A DNA stretch of 64,000 bases from Streptomyces sp. NRRL S-646 (GTDB lineage Bacteria > Actinomycetota > Actinomycetes > Streptomycetales > Streptomycetaceae). Within the stretch, counting starts at the first letter, position 1; every line of letters starts with the position of its first letter. Of this stretch, positions 7,810 through 17,171 are shown in pieces. Position numbers and translations under genes: made by a program. Under the pieces are notes generated by a model that saw only the letters and a program-made list of their open reading frames with translations, searched no databases and was not told the DNA's origin. The stretch is taken from the NCBI RefSeq assembly GCF_000720765.1, contig NZ_JODC01000001.1, positions 62,001-126,000 of the forward strand. Reading direction: 5' to 3'.

Positions 7810-9092
7810 TCAGCTGCGCAGGAGCCGAAGGTCGACCGCGTCCGCCATGGCCTTCATTCCCTCGTCGTTGGGGTGTATGTGATCGCCCGAGTCGTACGCC
7901 GGGTTGAGGGCGGCCGGGTTCGCGGGGTCACGCATGGTCCGGTCGAAGTCGATGACGCCGCCGAAGGCGCCGCTGGTGCGGATCCACCGGTTGACGCTCT
8001 GGCGAATGGCCTCGGCGGCGGGCGTGTAGTAGCCGTTGCCCTCGTCGGGCATCAGGGTCGCGCCGATCACGTCGACGTGGGCGGCGTGCGCCTGGCCGAT
8101 CAGGGCGCGGTAGCCGTCGATGAGGTCCTGGGAGGTGAGCGGCCGGCCCTCGGGGCCGGCGTTGTTGCCGATGTCGTTGATGCCCTCGAAGAGGATGACG
8201 TCCTTGACGCCCGGCCGGCCGAGGGCGTCGTGGCCGAAGCGCTTGAGGGCGCTGACACCCTGCCACAGGTTCGGGACGTCGGTGAGGACGCGGTTGCCGC
8301 CGATGCCGGCGTCGACGACGCTCAGCCGCTGCGGGCCCGGTCCGGCGCCGAGCCGGCGTCCGAGGAAGTCGGGCCACCGGGTGTAGGCACCGGTCGAGGA
8401 GTGGTAGCCGTCCGTGATGGAGTCGCCGAAGGCAACGACGGTGCCTCTGGCGGTCGATGACAGAACGTCAAGGCCCGCCAGGTAGTACCACGAGGTCGTG
8501 GTCGTGCCGAACGCGGCGGCGCTGTCGTCACCCGTGTGGTTGCCGGAGGCGATGTAGGTGGTGTCGAAGGCGTCGGAATGCCACGTCGACATGCCTGTCG
8601 CACCGGGGACGTAGAGGCTGACGAGCAGGTTCTCGCCGGCACCGACCGGAATCGGGACGACATCGCTGACCGCCTCTTCGCCCGCCGAGATCGTGAGGTG
8701 GCGGGAGCCGGCGAAGGTGACGTTGCGGATGGTCCCGCGTGTCGCTTCGCCGCCGCTCGCCTGGACGGCCACGTCCACCTCGCCGACATCGAGCGGGGCG
8801 CTGCTGTACCGGTTGGACGAGTGATGCGGGCACCCGAGCCCGCCACGCTGCTGTGCGCCACCATCCGGATGGTCTGGTTCTCGAAGGACGGGCCGCCGGT
8901 CGTCATGCTGGGCGACCAGGCACTGACCCTGGTGGCCTTGCCCTGCGCCGAGGACGTGGCGGTGCTCGCCGCGTTCGCCGTGCTCAGCGGAACCACCGTG
9001 AGAGCCATCCCGGTCAGCGCTGCACACATGCTCAGCAAGGATCTGCGACGCGGCCGGCGAACTGCCGCCGTTCTTCCCTTCTTTGGAGACAT
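7810..9092 (-). pseudogene. SGNH/GDSL secreted esterase, frameshifted
   Basis: The N-terminus (ATG 9092, ribosome site GGTGGAGGGAACG, signal peptide ending STANAAS) and the C-terminal enzyme lie in different frames. The first frame runs through RMVAHSSVAGSGARI to about 8820; homology-like continuity resumes as SSNRYSSAPLDVGEVDV in the frame ending at 7810. The span of 1283 bases is one short of a multiple of three, so a single base is missing near 8818-8824, and no long homopolymer is there. The downstream part has the GDSL block VAFGDSITDG, the oxyanion Gly/Asn blocks (DAGIGGNRV, EGINDIG) and the DHIHPN Asp-His pair. An intact version would be a secreted carbohydrate esterase or lipase of about 427 residues in the glycan-hydrolase operon. 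Confidence 0.8.
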
Positions 9093-9175
9093 CGTCGTTC
9101 CCTCCACCCTTCTCGTCGGCTCATAGGGGGGTGGGGCCGGACCGACCGCCCGGCCCCATGTGCGCCGGACCGGAC

Positions 9176-11593
9176 TCAGCCGAGGTTGCTCAGCGTGACG
9201 GACGCCCCGGGCTTGAGGCTGATCTTCCGAGCGGTGCTGCCCGCAAAGACGGTCGTGTCGCGGCCGCCGACACTCTTCAGCGTCAGCTGTGTGACCTTGC
9301 CGCCTCGCCACTTGAGGTCGGCGACGAAGCCGCCGCGGACACCGACACCGGACACCGAGCCGGATGCCGCCCACGCGGCGGGCAGGGCGGGCAGCAACTC
9401 GACGTGACCCGGCCGCGAGTAGACCAGCATCTCGATCATCGCGGAGGGAGTGCCGAAGTTCGCGTCGATCTGGAAGATGCCGCGGCCCTGCCCCATGTCC
9501 ATGATGTCGAAGAGATTGGACGCGCTGCCGTTGCTGCCGTTCACCGACGGCTTCAGGTTGTTGACGACCAGCTGGTAGGCCTTCTCCGCGTTCTTCAGCC
9601 GCGCCCAGCACAGGCTGCGCCAGGCGTTGGACCAGCCGTAGCTGTTCATGCCGCGGGCGGTCAGCAGGGCCGTCGCCCCGGCGAGGATGTCCTTCGGCGT
9701 GGAGTCGTCCGGGCGGATCCGGTCTCCGGGGAAGAGGCCGAACAGCGGGGAGAGATGACGGTGCGTGGTCTCGCCGAGGTTGTCGGGCGACATCCACTCC
9801 TCCAGCCAGCCGGTCGTCGGGCTGACCACGGGGAGGTACAGGCGCTCACGCAGGCCGTCGACGGTCGCTCCGTAGGAGAGGTCCTTGCCGAGTACGCGGG
9901 TTGCGGTGAGGTAGTTGCCGAAGAGGTTCCACACCGCTTCCTGGGCGTAGGTGATGCCCTTGGCGTCCTGCGGGCCCTGCTCGGGCGACCAGTCGCTGTC
10001 GTCGATGAGGACTTCGCGTGAGGCTCCCGAGGCGTCGGTGACGGTCGTCGTGATGAGGCGGGCCTCCCAGAACTCCACTGCGCCCCTGAGGAGGGGATAG
10101 ATCCTTTCGAGGTAGGCGCGGTTCTGGGTGAACTCGTAGTGCTCGAACAGGTTCTGGCAGAGCCAGGCGTTGCCCGCAGGGTGCCACCACCAACCGCTGC
10201 CGCCGTAGGGGTTGGTGGAGAAGGCCACGGCCCAACCGGCGACCCTTCCGCTGGAGTTGCGGTATCTGTTGGTCGAGGTGTTGAACAGCCGCTGTGTGAC
10301 GTCCGTCCATGAGGGCAGTTGTGTGAGGCAGTAGTCCGCGAAGGCGTTGAAGCAATCGGACAGGCCCGTCCGGTCGGCCATCCAGTAGTTCATCTGGACG
10401 TTGATGTCGGTGTGGTAGTCGCCCATCCAGTCCGGGTCGTTGCCGTCCAGCCACGGGCCCTGCAGGCCCATCGGCAGGCTGCCCCGCGACCCGGAGATCA
10501 TCAGATAGCGGCCGAACTGCAGGTACGCCGCCTCGAGTTCGGGGTCGGGGACGTCGTCCCGGTAGCGCGCCTGTATCCGCTGCCAGGTGTCCAGCTTGCG
10601 CTGTGCGGTGGACGACGTGCCCAGGTTGATGTCCTGCTGCTCGAACACCGGGCGGAAGTCGGCGACATGGGTGGACAGCAGTGTGCTCGCGGAGTGGCCG
10701 GCGGCGGCCAGGACCTTGGTCCGCGCCAGGAGCTCAGGGTCCACGGACGGGTCGCGGAACCCGGCCGCCGCGTCAGGGGCGTAGTTGGTGCCCCCGCTGA
10801 CCACGACGGTCAGGTCCTTGCAGTTGCGGAACGAGATCGCCGTACCGTCGACAGCGACCGTGCCGGCGGTGCTGCAGGCCGTGACGGCGGCGCCGTACTT
10901 CAACCCGTTGGCGAAGGAAGCACCGAACGATGCATGGCGCCCCGTGCGGTTCGCGGTGGTGGTCTCGCCGTGGGTGCCAATGAGGGAGACGGTACCGGTG
11001 TAACTGCCGCCGCCCTGCTGGGAGAAGTACAGGACGATGACGTCGTCCGGGCGGCTGGCGAAGACCTGCCGCTGGTAGGTGACGCCGGACAGGTCGTACG
11101 AGGCGCTGACGAAGCCCTGGGCCAGGTCGAGGGTACGACGGTAGTTGTCGACCGAGCCCAGGTCGTGTGCGGGGATGTCGACCGTGAGCTCGGCCAGCAG
11201 GGTCAGGGAGCCGAAGTCGTCACGGCCGTAGGGGAACTGGCCGTCGCTCTGCAGGGTGTCGTTGAGGCCGCCGGTCCACAGGGTGGCGTCGGTGATCGTC
11301 AGCAGTTCGGCTGCGGGGTCGTTGCTCGTGAGCGCTCCGAGGCGCCCGTTTCCGACCGGCAGGCCCTGCTGGATCATCGAGGTGGGGGAACCGGGAGCCC
11401 GCCACCACAACCGGTTCTTCGCGGCGGCGGTCGCGGACAGCAAGGGGGAGGAAGCCGGCCGGCGGGGGGCCGCCGAGGCGGTGAAGGTGGGCAGACCGCC
11501 GAGGGCGGCGACCGCGCCGGCCGTGGCGGCGAGGGTCAGAAAGCGTCTGCGGCTCGGGTGGTCGTCGGGTGATTCGGTGTGCTGGGTGTCCAC
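9176..11593 (-). CDS. Secreted GH95 alpha-L-fucosidase
   Basis: An exported enzyme of 805 residues that removes alpha-1,2-linked L-fucose (or L-galactose) from glycans. It has a Tat-type leader (SRRRFLTLAATAG). GH95 landmarks are RLWWRAPG and LPVGNGRLGAL near the start of the N-terminal domain, INVQMNYW with the two catalytic Asn, SPEQGPQ with the general-acid Glu, and FQIDANFGTPSAM with the base Asp. I start at GTG 11593 because GGAG sits eight bases upstream; ATG 11626 is in frame but lacks a ribosome site. It lies 97 bases after the GH27 gene and 83 before the SGNH gene, same strand, consistent with one operon under the ROK regulator. Confidence 0.9.
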   Translation of the reverse strand: MDTQHTESPDDHPSRRRFLTLAATAGAVAALGGLPTFTASAAPRRPASSPLLSATAAAKNRLWWRAPGSPTSMIQQGLPVGNGRLGALTSNDPAAELLTITDATLWTGGLNDTLQSDGQFPYGRDDFGSLTLLAELTVDIPAHDLGSVDNYRRTLDLAQGFVSASYDLSGVTYQRQVFASRPDDVIVLYFSQQGGGSYTGTVSLIGTHGETTTANRTGRHASFGASFANGLKYGAAVTACSTAGTVAVDGTAISFRNCKDLTVVVSGGTNYAPDAAAGFRDPSVDPELLARTKVLAAAGHSASTLLSTHVADFRPVFEQQDINLGTSSTAQRKLDTWQRIQARYRDDVPDPELEAAYLQFGRYLMISGSRGSLPMGLQGPWLDGNDPDWMGDYHTDINVQMNYWMADRTGLSDCFNAFADYCLTQLPSWTDVTQRLFNTSTNRYRNSSGRVAGWAVAFSTNPYGGSGWWWHPAGNAWLCQNLFEHYEFTQNRAYLERIYPLLRGAVEFWEARLITTTVTDASGASREVLIDDSDWSPEQGPQDAKGITYAQEAVWNLFGNYLTATRVLGKDLSYGATVDGLRERLYLPVVSPTTGWLEEWMSPDNLGETTHRHLSPLFGLFPGDRIRPDDSTPKDILAGATALLTARGMNSYGWSNAWRSLCWARLKNAEKAYQLVVNNLKPSVNGSNGSASNLFDIMDMGQGRGIFQIDANFGTPSAMIEMLVYSRPGHVELLPALPAAWAASGSVSGVGVRGGFVADLKWRGGKVTQLTLKSVGGRDTTVFAGSTARKISLKPGASVTLSNLG

Positions 11594-11690
11594 GGTGTGC
11601 ACTCCAGATCCGGGGGAACGGCGCATGCGGGAACGACGGATACGGGCCGTCGGAGGCGGCCTGATCAGGCAGGCTGATCAGCCGGATTGA

Positions 11691-13559
11691 TCAGGCGGAC
11701 TTGGGTACGTCGATCCGGTCGATGTCGGGTGAGTAGTCCCAGCCACTGTCGAAGGTGATCGTGTTGGAGCCCGCCTTGAGGGCCAACTGGACGCTGACGG
11801 TCTCGGCCGTGCTCCAGTCGCCGGTGGAGGGGAACTTCAGGCTGGAGCCGTGGCCGCTGTTGGAGTAGACGGTCACCGAGCGGGGATCGCCGCTGACGTA
11901 ACCGACATTGACGGTGTAGATGCCGTCCTTCTTCACCGTGATGTCGTTGAACTGCAGCTTGCTGTCGAGGTAGAGGTTGCCGACCTTCTTCCCGCCGGAA
12001 CAGGCATTACAGGAGGCGACGGAGGCGTTCCCGGTCAGCGTGTTGTTCGCGGACTCGGCCTCGTAGCGGGTGGTGGCCGGCGGGGTGCCGCCGGGCTTGA
12101 CGGTGAACAGCCGTGAGCCGTGTGCGGGCAGCGTCGAGGTGATCCGGTTCTTGTACGTGCCGAGGTTCTGGTGGTTCCACAGGTCGCGCACGGTGGCCGC
12201 GCCGGTGAAGCCGAAGGATGCCCAGTCCGCCGTGACGGAGGCCGACGAGGCGCCGAGGTTGAACAGGGCGACTGTGTAACTGCCGTCGGGGTTCTTGGTT
12301 CCCCAGACCTGCTGGTCGCCCATCGGGGTGACCGGACGTGCGACGGGCGAGGTGTTCTGGTCGACCGCTATGACTTCCTGGTCGGTGAGCAGGGAGAGGC
12401 CGTAGCTGTCGAGCTGGGTGATGTCGTCACCGGTGAACAAGGGCGACTTGTTGATGGCCCACAGCGTCATGTAGCTCTGCCGTTCGGCCTTGGTGAGGCC
12501 GTCCATCGCGCCGTTGCCGACGTCGATCGCGTCGAGGTCGTTCCAGCCGCCGGGTCCTGCCTTGCCGCTCCACGCGGGGGCGTCGTTCCACCGGTCGTTG
12601 ACCGAGTTCTCCCAGGTGACCAGGGTGTTGCAGTAGCACTCCACGTCGGTGTCGATGCGCCAGCCGTTGGAGTACTTCTTCCAGTCCGCGGCGTGGGAGA
12701 TGTCGAGCGACCAGGACAGCTCGAGGTGGATCGGCCGCCCGGCGTCGGCGATGGACTGGTGCCAGGCGGCCACGTCCGCGACGTTGTTGTAGTTGTCACC
12801 GGACTTGGACGAACCGGGGCCCACACCGTCGAGCTTGAGGAAGTCGTAGCCCCAACCCGCGAGCAGCTGCGCCTGCGAGTCGATGTACTTCTGCGCGCAG
12901 GGGTTGTCGAAGTTCAGCTTGTAGGCGCTGTCCCAGCCGTTGGTGGTCCGCAGGTCCGGGTAGACGACGTCCGCGGTGGTGCAGCTCGGGGCGTCGTGGA
13001 TCGGCACCTTGCCGTCGCCGTACGCGCCCTTCTCCAGGCCCACGGGCAGGTAGATGCCGGCCTTGAGGCCCTTGGCGTGGATGTGGTCGGCGACCGACTT
13101 CATGCCGTGCGGGAAGCGCACCGGGTCGGGTGTCTGCCGGCCGTACTGGTCGAACTCGGAAGTCCAGTTCTTGTCCATCCACCAGCCGGCGTCGATGTTG
13201 ACGTGGTCGTAGCCGTACTTCTTCAGGGTGGTGGCCAGCGCGTCGGTCTGCTTCAGTACGTTGGCCTCGGTGAGGTAGCTGTAGTTGCCGTCCGGGTTGA
13301 GGCCCGGGTACTGGGAGGACTGCATGCTCCAGCTGGACCAGCCCATGTACGGCTTGGCCGCCGGGCCGGAGGCGGTGGCGTCCGCCGCGGCCGCAGCCGA
13401 ACTGGCCGCTGCGGTCGCGGACTTGGAGGCGACGGGCCCGGCCTGAGTGGCGGAGGCCGGGACCGCTGTGCCGAGTCCGGCCGTGACGGCCAGGACCAGC
13501 ACGGTTCTGAGGGGACGGCGCACGAATCCGGGGAGGGCTCTGGAGGGGGATGAGGGCAT
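11691..13559 (-). CDS. Secreted GH27 alpha-galactosidase with C-terminal CBM35
   Basis: A 622-residue exported enzyme. After a signal peptide (cleaved near PASATQA) and an Ala-rich linker, the GH27 barrel runs from about residue 65 (KPYMGWSSWS) to 400. FLKLDGVGPGS carries the nucleophile Asp and WRIDTDVE the acid/base Asp. A beta-sandwich follows, then from about 495 a CBM35-type module (RYEAESANNTLTG to DYSPDIDRIDVP). Cysteine pairs (CNAC, ECYCN) are present. ATG 13559 has a near-perfect AGGAGG seven bases upstream; a longer frame to 13601 lacks a ribosome site. Substrates are alpha-galactosides or beta-L-arabinopyranosides outside the cell. It is first of the hydrolases after the ROK gene. 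Confidence 0.9.
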   Translation of the reverse strand: MPSSPSRALPGFVRRPLRTVLVLAVTAGLGTAVPASATQAGPVASKSATAAASSAAAAADATASGPAAKPYMGWSSWSMQSSQYPGLNPDGNYSYLTEANVLKQTDALATTLKKYGYDHVNIDAGWWMDKNWTSEFDQYGRQTPDPVRFPHGMKSVADHIHAKGLKAGIYLPVGLEKGAYGDGKVPIHDAPSCTTADVVYPDLRTTNGWDSAYKLNFDNPCAQKYIDSQAQLLAGWGYDFLKLDGVGPGSSKSGDNYNNVADVAAWHQSIADAGRPIHLELSWSLDISHAADWKKYSNGWRIDTDVECYCNTLVTWENSVNDRWNDAPAWSGKAGPGGWNDLDAIDVGNGAMDGLTKAERQSYMTLWAINKSPLFTGDDITQLDSYGLSLLTDQEVIAVDQNTSPVARPVTPMGDQQVWGTKNPDGSYTVALFNLGASSASVTADWASFGFTGAATVRDLWNHQNLGTYKNRITSTLPAHGSRLFTVKPGGTPPATTRYEAESANNTLTGNASVASCNACSGGKKVGNLYLDSKLQFNDITVKKDGIYTVNVGYVSGDPRSVTVYSNSGHGSSLKFPSTGDWSTAETVSVQLALKAGSNTITFDSGWDYSPDIDRIDVPKSA

Positions 13560-13682
13560 GGGTCGCCTCCTGGTGGGTGAATGGGGTTGTGCGAACGGCA
13601 CCCGGTGGGGGCGGGTATCGGTGAGGTCCGGGCTAGAACAGGACGGCGACTGCGGCGGACCGCGGGCTGCGGCTCTGCAGCG

Positions 13683-14870
13683 TCATGGCTGCTCCTCGTA
13701 CGTGTCTGACCCCATGAAGGACTGGATCGCGGTGGCCGCGGCCCCACGAGCCCACTCCTCGAAGGGCAGCGGACGTGTCATCACGTCGCACTGCGAAGCG
13801 GTACCGAAGGCGGACGCGGCGAACGCATCCCGGATGCCCTCGGCGAAAAGGTCGTATGCGGCCAGGCCCTCCCCGGAGATGACCACCCGCTCGGGGCCGA
13901 GGAGGTTCACCAGGGAGGCAATGGCTCTGCCGATGGCTTCGCCGGCCCGCGCATAGACCGCCCGGACACCGGGGTCTCCGCCGTGGGCCAGGTCCAACGC
14001 CTCGGCCGCATCGGTCAGTTGTCTGCCCGTGGCCGCGCTCACCGCGCGGAGGATCGCGGGGTCCGCCGCGATCGCCTCCACGCAGCCGCGGTTGCCGCAG
14101 TGGCAGAGCGGGCCCCTCGGGTCGAGGGACAGATGCCCGATCTCGCCCGCCACGCCGTGCGCGCCCGACACCACCCGGCCGTGCACCACCAGGCCACAGC
14201 CGATGCCGGCGCCCACGGTCACCAGGGCGAAGTCCGAGAGCCCGACTCCGGCCCCGAACCAGTGCTCGGCGACCGTGAGCGCCCGCACATCGTTGTCGAC
14301 CGTGACCGGCAGCCCGGTCGCGGTAGCGGCGAGCTCGGCGAGCGGTACGTCGCGCCACTCCAGAAAGGGGGAGTAGCGGACCAGACCCTCCGCGCGGTCC
14401 ACGTCCCCCGAGATCGCGATGCCCAGCCCCCGTACCTGCACACCGAATCCGACGGCCTCCGTGAGCAACTCCTGTACCAGCGCGGTGATGGCGGTGAGCA
14501 CGGCCTGCGGTTCGCGGCCCGTGAGGGCTACGTGCCGGGACACCCGGATTCGGCAACACAGGTCGGCCAGCACGGCGATGATCTCGTCGCCTGTCACCTT
14601 GACGCCGATGAACAGGGCCCTTCCCGCGTCCACCGACACCAGGGTGGCCGGACGTCCCACCGCGGGCCGCGCCTCTTCGTCCGCGCCCTCGACGAGATAG
14701 CCGAGCTCCATCAGCGGACGGACCGCCTTGGTGACCGCGGCCGGAGAGAGCTTGGTGCGGCGCCCCACCTCGGCCCGGGTCAGCGGGCCGTGAGAGAGGA
14801 GCGTGGTGAAGACCAGGGAAGCGGCCGGAGTCATCGTGGGAACCGAGTCGCGAGCGAAGGTCGGGCGCAT
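13683..14870 (-). CDS. ROK-family transcriptional regulator
   Basis: This 395-residue protein has an N-terminal winged helix (about 15-75, GPLTRAEVGRRTKLSPAAVT) and a C-terminal ROK sugar-kinase-like domain. The ROK zinc motif is visible as CHCGNRGCVEA, with GIAISGDVD and DNDVRALTVAEHWFGAG upstream. Such proteins are usually sugar-responsive repressors. It is first in a same-strand run with the GH27, GH95 and SGNH genes, 123 bases ahead of GH27, so it likely controls that run and itself. The predicted transcription start coincides with the ATG, implying a leaderless message. Whether the sugar kinase site is active cannot be told. Confidence 0.88.
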   Translation of the reverse strand: MRPTFARDSVPTMTPAASLVFTTLLSHGPLTRAEVGRRTKLSPAAVTKAVRPLMELGYLVEGADEEARPAVGRPATLVSVDAGRALFIGVKVTGDEIIAVLADLCCRIRVSRHVALTGREPQAVLTAITALVQELLTEAVGFGVQVRGLGIAISGDVDRAEGLVRYSPFLEWRDVPLAELAATATGLPVTVDNDVRALTVAEHWFGAGVGLSDFALVTVGAGIGCGLVVHGRVVSGAHGVAGEIGHLSLDPRGPLCHCGNRGCVEAIAADPAILRAVSAATGRQLTDAAEALDLAHGGDPGVRAVYARAGEAIGRAIASLVNLLGPERVVISGEGLAAYDLFAEGIRDAFAASAFGTASQCDVMTRPLPFEEWARGAAATAIQSFMGSDTYEEQP

Positions 14871-14877
14871 GGCCGGA

Positions 14878-14907
14878 AACCTAAGGTCGGATCTTTTCCG
14901 CTGTCAA
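14878..14907 (-). promoter_or_regulatory. ROK gene promoter, leaderless
   Basis: TTGACA (14907-14902), an 18-base spacer and TAGGTT (14883-14878) on the minus strand. The -10 box ends eight bases before the ATG at 14870, so transcription should begin at or within a base or two of the start codon. Confidence 0.65.
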
Positions 14908-15050
14908 TGAAAAAACCATTCTTGTTCCGATGCCAGGTGAGGGCAGCGCTGTGCTGACGGAAGCATGGCTGACATCGCGCAACGGCACGGGATCGAAGGT
15001 CTGGATCGCGGGCGCACCGCGCCGATGAGCCGGATGTTGCACATCCGTAT

Positions 15051-15075
15051 GTCACCCGTCAGTATGGTTACGTGA
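15051..15075 (+). promoter_or_regulatory. Shared 25-base element, copy A (CGNR gene promoter)
   Basis: GTCACCCGTCA, four variable bases, then GGTTACGTGA. Copies B (17172) and C (17245) are nearly identical; A and C agree at 22 of 25 positions. The element overlaps a putative -10 box CAGTAT (15060-15065) spaced 17 bases from TTGCAC (15037-15042), placing +1 at the GTG start 15072. It contains the imperfect dyad TCACnTnnC-N6-GnnAnGTGA. Confidence 0.7.
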
Positions 15076-15620
15076 ATCATGCATTTCCCTGCGGGACGCT
15101 TCCTCTGGACTTCGTCGGTACGTTGCGCGCGCGACGCAACGGCGAGCCGCTGGAGAAGCTCGCCTCCCCCGAACTGCTCGACGACTGGTTCCTGGAATCA
15201 GGGATGCTCGATCTGGCACCCGGGGCGAGCGAGGCCGACCTCTCCCTCGCGGTGGACCTGCGTGAGGCGGTCTACTCCCTGGTGGCGGCCCGGATCGAAC
15301 GGCGGCCGCTGCCTGCCGAAGCGGTCGCCGAGGTGAACCTGCAGGCGTCGGGTCTCCCCGTGACCGTGCGGCTCGGTCCCGACGGTGCGACCCGTACCGG
15401 CACGGTCGTCCAAGGACTCGCCGCCCTCGCCCGTGAGGCCGTCGAGATCATCGGCGGTGAAGAGGCCGCGCTGTTGCGTGAGTGTTCCCGTCCCGAGTGC
15501 ACCCAGGTCTATCTCGACCGCTCGCGCGGCCACCGACGGGAGTGGTGCGCCATGCGAACCTGCGGCAACCGGGTCAAGGCCGCCGCCTACCGGGCACGCC
15601 AGCACAGCGCGAAGAGCTGA
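15072..15620 (+). CDS. ABATE/CGNR zinc-finger regulator
   Basis: A 182-residue protein of the stress-induced regulator family with an N-terminal ABATE domain (starting FPCGTLPLDFVGTL) and a C-terminal CGNR zinc finger. The finger residues are visible: C-x4-C in ECSRPECTQVY and C-x4-C in WCAMRTCGNRVKAAAYR. CGNR proteins are predicted DNA-binding regulators that often sit beside hydrolase genes. GTG 15072 has no Shine-Dalgarno and coincides with the predicted transcription start, so it may be leaderless. The gene's own promoter and two others in this locus carry the same 25-base element, which makes this protein the prime candidate for binding it. The next gene starts 20 bases downstream. Confidence 0.88.
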   Translation: MNHAFPCGTLPLDFVGTLRARRNGEPLEKLASPELLDDWFLESGMLDLAPGASEADLSLAVDLREAVYSLVAARIERRPLPAEAVAEVNLQASGLPVTVRLGPDGATRTGTVVQGLAALAREAVEIIGGEEAALLRECSRPECTQVYLDRSRGHRREWCAMRTCGNRVKAAAYRARQHSAKS

Positions 15621-15640
15621 CGCCGGGGGAGTGAACGGTT

Positions 15641-16051
15641 GTGACCGGTCCATCAGCCGACTCTCTCCGGGCGCGGTACGTCGAACAAGCCGAGTCCGAT
15701 CTGACGGAGAACCGCCGCCGACAGCGCGAACTGGCCGAGAAGCTCAAGATGTTGAAGCAGGAGGAAGCCCTCCTGACGGACATCCTCAGGCTCGCCGCAC
15801 GGAACGAGCAGGCGAACCCTTCTCCCACGCGGCTGCTCAGAGACGTCCTGGTCGAACTCCTCGGCACCCACGACCAGCCGCGGTCGGCGAAGGCTCTGTG
15901 TGACGAGCTGAAGGAGCGGCACCCGGACCGTTCGCCCACCCCGCAGGTCGTGCGCAGCGCCCTCGAATCACTCGTCGCGAAGGGGCGGGTCCGCCGCCAC
16001 AAGCGGGAGCGGGCGGTGTCGTACTCCCTCGCGGAGCGTGCCACGGACTGA
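15641..16051 (+). CDS. Coiled-coil plus winged-helix protein, unknown role
   Basis: A 136-residue protein. Residues 10-60 are a charged heptad-like coiled coil (YVEQAESDLTENRRRQRELA, then KLKMLKQEEALL); residues 65-130 look like a winged helix (TRLLRDVLVELLGTHDQP to GRVRRHKRERAVSYSL). The pattern suggests a dimeric DNA-binding protein, but I do not recognise the family. The GTG start has GGGGGAG about ten bases upstream. It lies 20 bases after the CGNR gene, probably in the same transcript, and converges with the alpha/beta hydrolase gene (9-base gap). It may be a co-regulator of the locus. Confidence 0.7.
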   Translation: MTGPSADSLRARYVEQAESDLTENRRRQRELAEKLKMLKQEEALLTDILRLAARNEQANPSPTRLLRDVLVELLGTHDQPRSAKALCDELKERHPDRSPTPQVVRSALESLVAKGRVRRHKRERAVSYSLAERATD

Positions 16052-16060
16052 CCTCCCCTG

Positions 16061-17092
16061 TCAGAGCCGGTCCGCGTCGACGACGGCCTGGGCGAAGGCC
16101 GTCGGTGCCTCCTGCGGCAGGTTGTGTCCGATGCCGGTCAGCGTCCGGTGTTCGTACTTGCCGGTGAACTTGTCGCGGTACATGGAACCGTTGCCGGGCA
16201 GGGTGAAGGGGTCCTTCTCGGGGTCGAGGGTGATGGCCGGCACCACGATGGGCGGTGCCGTGGCCAGCTTCTCCTCGTAGCGGTCGTAGCGGGGTTCGCC
16301 CTCGGCGACGCTGAGCCGCCAGCGGTAGTTGTGGATGACGACCGCGGCGTAGTCGGGGTTGTCGAAGGCGGCCGCGGTGCGCGCGAAGGTGGCGTCGCCG
16401 AAGTTCCAGGTCGGGGAGACGAGGTCCCAGACGAGCCGGGTCAACTGGAGGCGGTGGTCATGGTCCTCCATGGCCTTCTTGCCCCGCTCGGTGGCGAAGT
16501 AGAACTGGTACCACCACGTGTGCTCCGCTGCCGCCGGGAGCGGTTCGAGCTGGCCCTTGCGGTCGGTGACGAGGTAACCGCTCACCGAGACCAGGGCCTT
16601 GACGCGCTCGGGCCACAGCGCCGCGAGGATGTCGCCGGTGCGTGAGCCCCAGTCGAAGCCGGCGATCACCGCCTTGTGGATCTTGAGGGCGTCCATCAGC
16701 GCGATGATGTCCAGGGCGATCGCCGACTGCTGCCCGTTGCGGAAGGTGCGGGAGGACAGGAACCGAGTGGTGCCGTGTCCGCGGAGGTAGGGCACGATCA
16801 CGCGATAGCCCTCGGCCGCCAGTAGGGGAGCGACGTCGACATAGCTGTGGATGTCGTACGGCCAGCCGTGCAGACAGATGACCACCGGGCCATGGGCGGG
16901 GCCCAGTTCGGCGTAACCGACCTCCAGCAGACCGGCCTTGACCTGTTTCAGCGAGGGGAACGAGGTGTGGGCGCCCGGAGCGGTCGAGAGGGCCGGCGCG
17001 GCGCTCGAAACCCCCTGCAGGCCGGCCAGTGAGGCGGCGGCCGCTCCCGTGCTCAGACCCATGGCTGCGTTGAAGGTACGCCTGCTGATCAT
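16061..17092 (-). CDS. Tat-exported alpha/beta hydrolase, epoxide hydrolase-like
   Basis: A 343-residue hydrolase with a Tat leader (ISRRTFNAAMG, Ala-rich segment). The order of motifs is that of epoxide hydrolases and haloalkane dehalogenases: CLHGWP (oxyanion HGxP), GFDWGSRTG with a nucleophilic Asp rather than Ser, a lid region rich in Trp/Tyr (EHTWWYQFYFATERG), and GIGHNLPQEAP with the catalytic His. ATG 17092 has GGGAGG six bases upstream, and the leader starts there; the frame extends to 17176 without such support. It is transcribed away from the peptide-tannase operon, and its promoter region carries element B. Substrate unknown. Confidence 0.85.
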   Translation of the reverse strand: MISRRTFNAAMGLSTGAAAASLAGLQGVSSAAPALSTAPGAHTSFPSLKQVKAGLLEVGYAELGPAHGPVVICLHGWPYDIHSYVDVAPLLAAEGYRVIVPYLRGHGTTRFLSSRTFRNGQQSAIALDIIALMDALKIHKAVIAGFDWGSRTGDILAALWPERVKALVSVSGYLVTDRKGQLEPLPAAAEHTWWYQFYFATERGKKAMEDHDHRLQLTRLVWDLVSPTWNFGDATFARTAAAFDNPDYAAVVIHNYRWRLSVAEGEPRYDRYEEKLATAPPIVVPAITLDPEKDPFTLPGNGSMYRDKFTGKYEHRTLTGIGHNLPQEAPTAFAQAVVDADRL

Positions 17093-17171
17093 CTGAAGCC
17101 TCCCGTGTATTGGAACAAGTTCCGTACGGCTGCCGCGAGTTCGACGGCAGGGCGACTCTGGCACAGCGTGT

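Noticed and set aside
12120..13553. 477-residue plus-strand frame opposite GH27
   Set aside because: Shadow of the GH27 gene: low-complexity Val/Gly/Asp-rich translation and no recognisable motif.
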